From Malaya genurostris (lineage: Eukaryota; Arthropoda; Insecta; Diptera; Culicidae): a DNA stretch of 64,000 nucleotides. The notes under the pieces are model-generated. The model had not been told where the DNA came from. It did not search any database and worked only from the letters and a program-made list of their open reading frames with translations. The translations under genes were made by a program, and so were the position numbers. The stretch covers positions 34,894,753 to 34,958,752 of the forward strand of contig NC_080571.1 in NCBI RefSeq assembly GCF_030247185.1, in the 5' to 3' direction. Below, one piece after another: positions 57,960 through 64,000 of this stretch (the first letter of the stretch is position 1; every line of letters starts with the position of its first letter).

Positions 57960-60530
57960 ACGGTATTTATTATACCCGGCCGAGCTCCCGTGACCAACAA
58001 ATTATAACTTACTCTAACACAAACCGCTGAAAAGACCAACAAAAATTACCGTTCGAACAGAATCATCAAAGTAGGCGAACTACCTTTTGCAGTGTGATTC
58101 CGTTGTCCCCTGAATGCACATTAGATAGTAAAGTCGTCGAACCGTATCGGCCTGGCAACTCTGGCTGAAAAGACAGAAGAAAAAAACAGGCTGTACGAGT
58201 AGACTGATGTTTTTTTTTCACTAAACAAAAAAAAAACATCAGAAACAGCAGATTCTTCCGATAGAGCAAAAAAAAATAGAAACCATTTCCTCAAATCCAA
58301 CTCTTGGTGTTGGGCGGAAAGGGAAAGAACTCAAATGTCGAGATAGTAAAATAAAAGTATATATTTAGAACAAAACAACAATGTTGGATAATAATAAAAC
58401 TCTACTTAACAATAGCAGTGGTAGGATTTTTTTGTATCTATAAAACGAGTAGCAGAATCAACAGTATTATAGAGAAAGAGGGAGAGAGAAAAAAAAAGTT
58501 GTATATATGTAGCAAAAACATTCAAAGATAATATAGCAAATTAAAGTAGTCAAATAGCGGCAAGCTGGGGGAGAGGCCAGAAAAAAACTGTACATTTTAA
58601 CTCTCGCATCCACTACAAGAAGACGTAAAAGTGAAATTTAAAAAAAAAAACAAAAGCAAAAGAAAACTTTAATGCAGCAGCAAATTGCAAGCAACTTATG
58701 TAAAATTCAGCCCAATCCTACGATGACGGCAGCAGCAACAATAAGAAAATGGCTGACTGGCTGGCCGTGCACAAGCCCGTGGCAATTTAGTGTGTAAGGA
58801 TAAAACAGAAAAGAAAAGAAAAACCTAGGCTCACTTCTACGAGCTGCTCTCGGCGCTGTGCCGAAATAGAGAACAAAACTGTAATTAAGTCTAACGAACA
58901 AGGCTGACGAGAGATGGCGCTTTTGAGAAAACCGACTATTGTACATACAGCTAGCGCACTCTGCTGGGCAAAAACGGAAGGGAAATAAAGCGGTGTATAG
59001 TTTAAGGCTCAAATTGATGAAATAATGAAAAACTCAAGAAGTTAGTGCTATTTTTCTACTAATTGATTTCTAGTTTGAAGTATATTTTCTAGCAGCGGAA
59101 AATATCCGGGAATACTCGCGGCCGACCCGACGAACGTCGTCTTCTGTTTCTATCGTTAGCGCAGTCGTAGCGGGAAATCAAAACCTAATCTACTGACCAG
59201 TAATCAGAAGAAAGCCAGTGTTACTGTTCTAGACTAATGAAAACCTAAAACAAGAGAGAGAGCAAATCAAGAAAATCAAATAAAATAGTTTTAAACTAAA
59301 AGAAATGGAAACAATGATAGTTATTAATCAAAAACAAAAATAAATCATGGAAAAAAATCTCTAGACTCTCAGTACAAATTATAACTAAATCAAAACAAAT
59401 AAAATTATATCAAGAAGCTTGCCGGCCGAGACAAGCACTACTAAGAACGATAAATTTGCTGAAAGGACATTGATTGGGAATTTGTTACCAAAACCAAAAA
59501 TGGAATTGTGGTTGAGTTATTCACGATAGTAGTTTATCAGAAAGTTGACCATTTTAAGTGTAACGCATCAGGCTTCCGAACGGCGAGTACCGAATCTTAC
59601 TCAACTAGCTAAAAGAAGAAAACAAAAACTAAAACTAAAACAACAACAACGGAGCGTAATTTGTTCCGGAATAGTAAATTTTTCCTCCTCCACCCCGTTT
59701 ACAATGGACAGCCGAGCCGAGATCACCAGAAAGGATTGCTTCTTCCGATCGCGAGAGCAGACCAAAACTAACAGGAATAAACAAAGAAAAAAAAACCGAA
59801 CAATTTGCCGTACGGAACCTGTTTTGCACTCGATTCCGGATCGTGGCCGGAAACAGGGGGTGATCCCGGAACCGGCCTCAACCCGAAACCGAGTGCAAGA
59901 GTAGACATTTGTTTTGAGCCCCAAATACCGTTTCCGTGCGCAGTCCGTCGCGAACACCAACTATTGACGTAACAAAAAAAAAGAAAAACAAGCATCAATC
60001 CTCCGAACGTGACCTCGGCTTGGCTCTCTGTCTTTTGTTCATTTTTTTTATGAAGCTCATTTTCTTCCTATCTCTAACCCTTCGTGATATGTGTTTACGA
60101 AATTTATTTACTGGAATAGCCTTCTGACAATTACCGATCAGAATTTTTTTTACCGTGTAAATTTTTCCACATTGCTAGACCAAACAGCCGGCACCGAAGG
60201 GCACCGGGGTATCTTTTTGTTTATTTGTAATACCGAAAAAAAAAACACACAATGAAACGAAATAACTTCCAATAAATGGTAGTAGAATCTTGCGAACAGC
60301 ACTCGCAAGTAAAAGGAACAGAAACTCACTAAAATACATTAATAAATCTATGGACATATGGATGAAATATTACGAATTGTGTTCTCAGTTTTTTTTTGGC
60401 GATCTGATTTGAAGATTATTTCTTATTTATTATAACTTATTCTAGTTGTTTGTGGTCACTGTTGAATTCGAATTTGTGGATAATTGTTTCTAACCAAGAG
60501 CTTCCAAACGAAATAAATTGAGTTTTCCTA
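57960..60530 (+). other. Unique A-rich region, 3' UTR-like
   Basis: Unlike its surroundings this 2.5-kb stretch lacks dispersed repeats. It is rich in A-runs, CAGCAGCAA-type and GAGAGAG tracts, and has many stops in all frames on the + strand. AATAAA occurs near 59338 and 59398. A Pumilio-type TGTATATA lies at 58500-58507. It could be the distal 3' UTR of Dop2R (which would be about 10 kb long or spliced) or part of a neighbouring gene. Inference only. Confidence 0.35.
58500..58507 (+). promoter_or_regulatory. Pumilio-type motif TGTATATA
   Basis: It matches the TGTANATA consensus for Pumilio-family RNA-binding proteins, in a UTR-like region. It is meaningful only if this strand is transcribed into a 3' UTR. 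Confidence 0.3.
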
Positions 60531-60534
60531 ATTC

Positions 60535-60970
60535 TACACACTTAAAAAAAACCTGTGATTTTACATCTTATTAGATTCACATAAATGAAGCGTCGCAGTT
60601 CACGCAAATTTACGTCGAAGAACATTTAATATTGTGTCTAAAACTCCATGCCATGAAATTCATTGAAAAAAAAGAACACTGATAGCAACCGCCACGACTT
60701 GAACCGGGAATCATTGGATCGCAAGTACGTCTGTTATTTGACTGAGCCACAGAAGCACGCATCTGCTTGGCTGGTAAAAGGTGCATTTAAATTCATACAG
60801 TCGCACCTGCTAGCAGAACGTAAGTTACAGTCGAAACCAGTAAAATTCAAGCTCATCTAACATTAAATCATTACAAATAAATTTTTCCGTCGTTTGATAA
60901 ATTAGGTCTTCATGAATTACATCGTGTGAGGGATTAAGTCACCTGTAAAATTCAATTCTTTTTGCGCATA
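60535..60970. mobile_element. TIR repeat family C with tRNA-like core, copy 2 (complete)
   Basis: It begins TACACACTTAAAAAAAACCT and ends near TTTTTGCGCATA, a degraded inverted match. On the minus strand the centre holds an A-box-like TGTGGCTCAGTC and a B-box-like GGTTCAAGTCGTGG. Copy 1 is 45402-45806 and copy 3 (inverted, interrupted) is 61508-63335. Confidence 0.7.
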
Positions 60971-61052
60971 TTTCAGCGAAAGAAAATATCGTTAAGCTTT
61001 TTGGGATCCATTTCTGGCCCTAAAAAGGATCGATTTGTTGGATTTCTCTAAT

Positions 61053-61280
61053 ACACACTTAGAAAAATTTACGTCTTTAGGATGCACATAAAAGGAGCGT
61101 CGTGATTCACTTACATTCATAATTCAAAGTATGGAAAGATAAGTTAACTTCATAGTTAATTTAGCTGAAACTTACATCGGTAGAGACGCATTTTATTTAT
61201 ATATTCACATGTTAGTAGATGTAATATTGTGTCATCATCGAATAAATTACTGCATGCTTGAATTTACACCAAGCGAAAAT
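61053..61280 (+). repeat. Related terminal fragment of family C
   Basis: CACACTTAGAAAAATTTACG and GATGCACATAAAAGGAGCGT match the left end of family C, but the following sequence differs, so it is a diverged relative or a truncated copy. Confidence 0.5.
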
Positions 61281-61507
61281 TTCATTTTTGCTAAGAGTAA
61301 ACTCAAAACCGATGATGACACTTTCCTGCGGAGAACTATTAGAATAATGCTCGATGGAAACTTGTAGACTCGAGTGATTTTAATGTTTTGTGTTTAGAAT
61401 CGTTTTTGCATTATTTTTACGTCGTTTACGAAATAAAAGTTATGCTGGCATCCATCTTGCTACCTTTTCTTTTTGTTTCGTGAAACATTTCAAGGAAATA
61501 ATGAAAC

Positions 61508-63335
61508 AGCACACCAAAAAATTGGAATTTTACAGATTAATTAATCCCGCATACGTGTAATTCATAAGGACCTAATTTAGCAAATGAAAAAAAAATTTAT
61601 TTGTAATGACTTAATGTTAGATTAGCATGAATTTTACTGATTTTGATTGTAACTTGCATTCGGCTAGCAGGTATGTATGAACTTAAATGCACCTTCTGTC
61701 AGCCAAACAGATATGTGTTTTTTTGGCTTACAGGCACGTACCCAGAAGGGGGGCCGAAGGGGCCCGGGCCCCTCCCGAAAGCAAAGTAAAGTAATTTTAT
61801 TTCCGGAATCAGGAACAGAAATGAATTTTTTGGTTATCAACTAACAAGATGTGCTAATTAGAAGATTTTATCAAACAGTTTTAAATAGCCCGCTTCTTTT
61901 TGCAATCGAATTTATTTTAGAGGCTCAAAAGTCGGGTTTCACAGTGATTACAATCAATGTCAAACTTAAAGGAAATGGTACTAGATGATCAGAAAGTGCC
62001 ATAAAGATTAGTACTGAGCAAACATATCATAGTTTTAGCAAGATTCTGCGAATGAAAAAGATGTCCTGCCGCTGGATTTTGCAATTGCATACTCAGGATA
62101 AAAAAGATGAACGCGAGCACACTTTAGAAGCATGTTCGCTTATGCTGATGATGATGGTGTGGGTTGGTTACTGTTGACTTACTTCATTATTATACGCCAG
62201 AGAACAGGACATTACCGATTTCGGTAATATAAGTATTAGTGTGAATTATTGGAGCGATTGAAAATCGGTGTGAGCTCTGAGAAATTTATGTGAGTTCCGT
62301 TTTGAAGTTTTTGAATGCTACTAAGAAAATTTTTCTTTTGTTACATCATCACTCCCAATTAGGAATTTAAATTTTATACTCATCACCCTGTAAAATTTCA
62401 AATATATTCAAGCATATATTCCCCTAAAAATTTCAAATATATTGAAAAATTTAAACTCGAAAAAAAGTCCGCGAACTCGAAATTTTCTTCAAAGAATGAA
62501 GCACGGAATTGGTATAGCGAACAAAAAAAAAGATCGCAGCAATTTTAAAAATTTTTACAAACGTCTACTAAAAACGTGATTTCAAAAGTCTACAAAAAAG
62601 TCTGCAACTGAAACATGTCTACAGCTTATTTTATAAATCTGCTGATTTACAAACAAATCTGCAGGCATCTCTGATCCAGACACGGAAGTTGACTCGATGA
62701 AATTAAATAGGATCACGTGGTATTATAAGTCACTTCATTTGAATATAAATTTGTTAAAATCGGCTTGACCATCTGTTCGACAAATAACCAACAAATTTTG
62801 CAAAACTAGAAGAGCTTACTGAATAGTTTCGAAATATTTGTTCCATCTTGCATCGTGGCTTATAAGAACACACCATTGAAATTGAAGGTTTGAATACTCA
62901 TCACTCAGCTTTTCCAGAACTAGAAGTCGAATTCGAACTATGGGGCTAGGACTAGAAGAAATGTAAAAATCGATCCCTTCCCTTTGACACATAGAAATTT
63001 TTGCTTAAATCTCTCACTGTCCAATCCGAAATATGTGAGTACATATTCACTTAAGATGCTACATACTTGCACTCAATATTCAATAAAAAATAAAGCAAAA
63101 AATACTAAATGCACAAGAATCATCACTTAGACGCATTATTTCTTATTTGTGGGCCCCTCCCGAAACGAAATCCTGGGTACGGGCCTGGTGGCTTAGCTGG
63201 TTAACGAACGTACTTTGTCATGTGAATGATTCTAGGTTCTAGTCACGGCGGTCGCTATCAGAACTCACTTTTTTTATTTCGATGAATTTCATGTCATGGA
63301 ATTCTTGACACAATACTAAATGTTCTTGCACGTAA
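61508..63335 (-). mobile_element. TIR repeat family C, copy 3, interrupted by a hAT-like element
   Basis: In reverse orientation to copy 2. The part 61508-61730 and the part 63188-63335 together follow the copy-2 sequence, including the tRNA-like stretch GTGGCTTAGCTGGTTAACGA and GGTTCTAGTCACGGCGG. The hAT-like element sits inside the tRNA-like region. Confidence 0.65.
61731..63187. mobile_element. hAT-like non-autonomous element, 1.46 kb
   Basis: Termini CAGGCACGTACCCAG (left) and the near-perfect complement of CAGGCCCGTACCCAG (right) are flanked by TTGGCTTA (61723-61730) and GTGGCTTA (63188-63195), 7 of 8 identical. Both ends also carry GGGCCCCTCCCGAAA. No transposase. The interior contains family-B-like modules (about 61920-62960). 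Confidence 0.8.
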
Positions 63336-63489
63336 ATTATATATCAAATCAATCGAACTTTAAATAAATTTAGGAACGTTTTTGGTTTCAGATAATTTTA
63401 CGCCGAGTTATCGTGTTCACCGCGCAACGTGAGGTTTTGTGGAATGCTCTGTTACTGCCTTATTTTACAATATTAGTATACGGGAATTT

Positions 63490-63740
63490 AACTAAATATT
63501 CTTTAACCCTTATGCACTCGAATGGGTACCCGGGTACCTTTTCGAATTTCAAAATAAGAAATTTCTGAGTTAGGTTTAAACTAAGATTCTGCAATTCGGT
63601 CAATTCCAAGAACTAGTTGGACCATAACTTCTCATGCTTTGACTTTTCATTTTACAGTAAGGGGGGTCGAATGGGGGGGCTCAAATTTTTTTTATTACGT
63701 AAACACCCGAATGGGTACCCGGGTACCCACAAATAAAAAT
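63490..63740 (+). repeat. Repeat with palindromic GGGTACCCGGGTACC motif, two copies
   Basis: CGAATGGGTACCCGGGTACC occurs at about 63519 and again, with one more C, at about 63710. GGGTACCCGGGTACCC is a perfect palindrome. The surrounding sequence is AT-rich and unrecognised. Confidence 0.6.
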
Positions 63741-64000
63741 GCTTGTAACTAAGGCAAATTCCATCCGATTTGAATTTTTTCAGTACGGGTAAATTCAAAA
63801 ATTTATCCACTTTTCGATGGCCGTGTATATTGCTGTAGTAGGTTCTTCTGGTTCCCGTTAATCCGGATTTCCGTAGAATGTTCCGACACTTGTGTTTTCC
63901 ACCATAAATGTCATTTACTAATTTGAAACTTTTCCAAACCAGCTATTTGAGAAAGGCCGTACCAAAATGAACCTTTTGTAGAAAAATGACGTCATCTAAA

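Noticed and set aside
59545..59904. 119-codon open frames on both strands in the A-rich region
   Set aside because: Lys/Asn/Gln-rich or low-complexity composition, no motif and no splice context. Fits UTR sequence better.

Overview
The window is eukaryotic intron-rich DNA and most resembles a culicine-type mosquito (inference). It is AT-rich with long introns. It holds two copies of a DD37E Tc1/mariner family known mainly from mosquitoes, a Feilai-like tRNA SINE, and dispersed repeats of a type common in large mosquito genomes.

The framework gene is the 3' half of a D2-like dopamine receptor (Dop2R) on the + strand. Four phase-compatible exons are visible: two encode the variable third intracellular loop (7820-8020, 8405-8548), one the end of that loop and the start of TM6 (29202-29302), and one the rest of TM6, TM7 and the C-terminus (49795-50006). 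Two introns of about 20.5 kb separate the last three exons. The 5' exons lie outside the window. The stop codon is followed in frame by a 100-codon GC-rich open extension.

Two further genes appear to sit antisense inside Dop2R introns. A four-exon CHK/ecdysteroid-kinase-like gene (16362-14945, 411 aa) is well supported. A single-exon candidate for a small secreted cysteine-rich protein (48708-48415, 97 aa) is a prediction from sequence features only.

Most of the rest is mobile and repetitive DNA. 893-3582 is a hAT-like element with G-quadruplex-prone ends and a mariner remnant inside it. 3624-4648 is a long-TIR element with CACAGTG termini and a 5-bp target duplication (Transib-like). 8720-9097 is a palindromic tRNA-related SINE. 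22085-23233 and 25910-27575 are kilobase arrays of a 7-mer and an 8-mer. 30973-32239 and 54219-55389 are the two DD37E elements. About 33570-38480 is a nearly intact CR1/Jockey-like retrotransposon. 40656-45268 is a decayed LOA/I-like retrotransposon flanked by a 96-bp perfect direct repeat. 46723-47603 is an internally deleted mariner. 61731-63187 is a second hAT-like element inside a tRNA-containing TIR repeat. After the Dop2R stop, 50310-57950 is mostly decayed repeats, and 57960-60530 is unique, A-rich and UTR-like.
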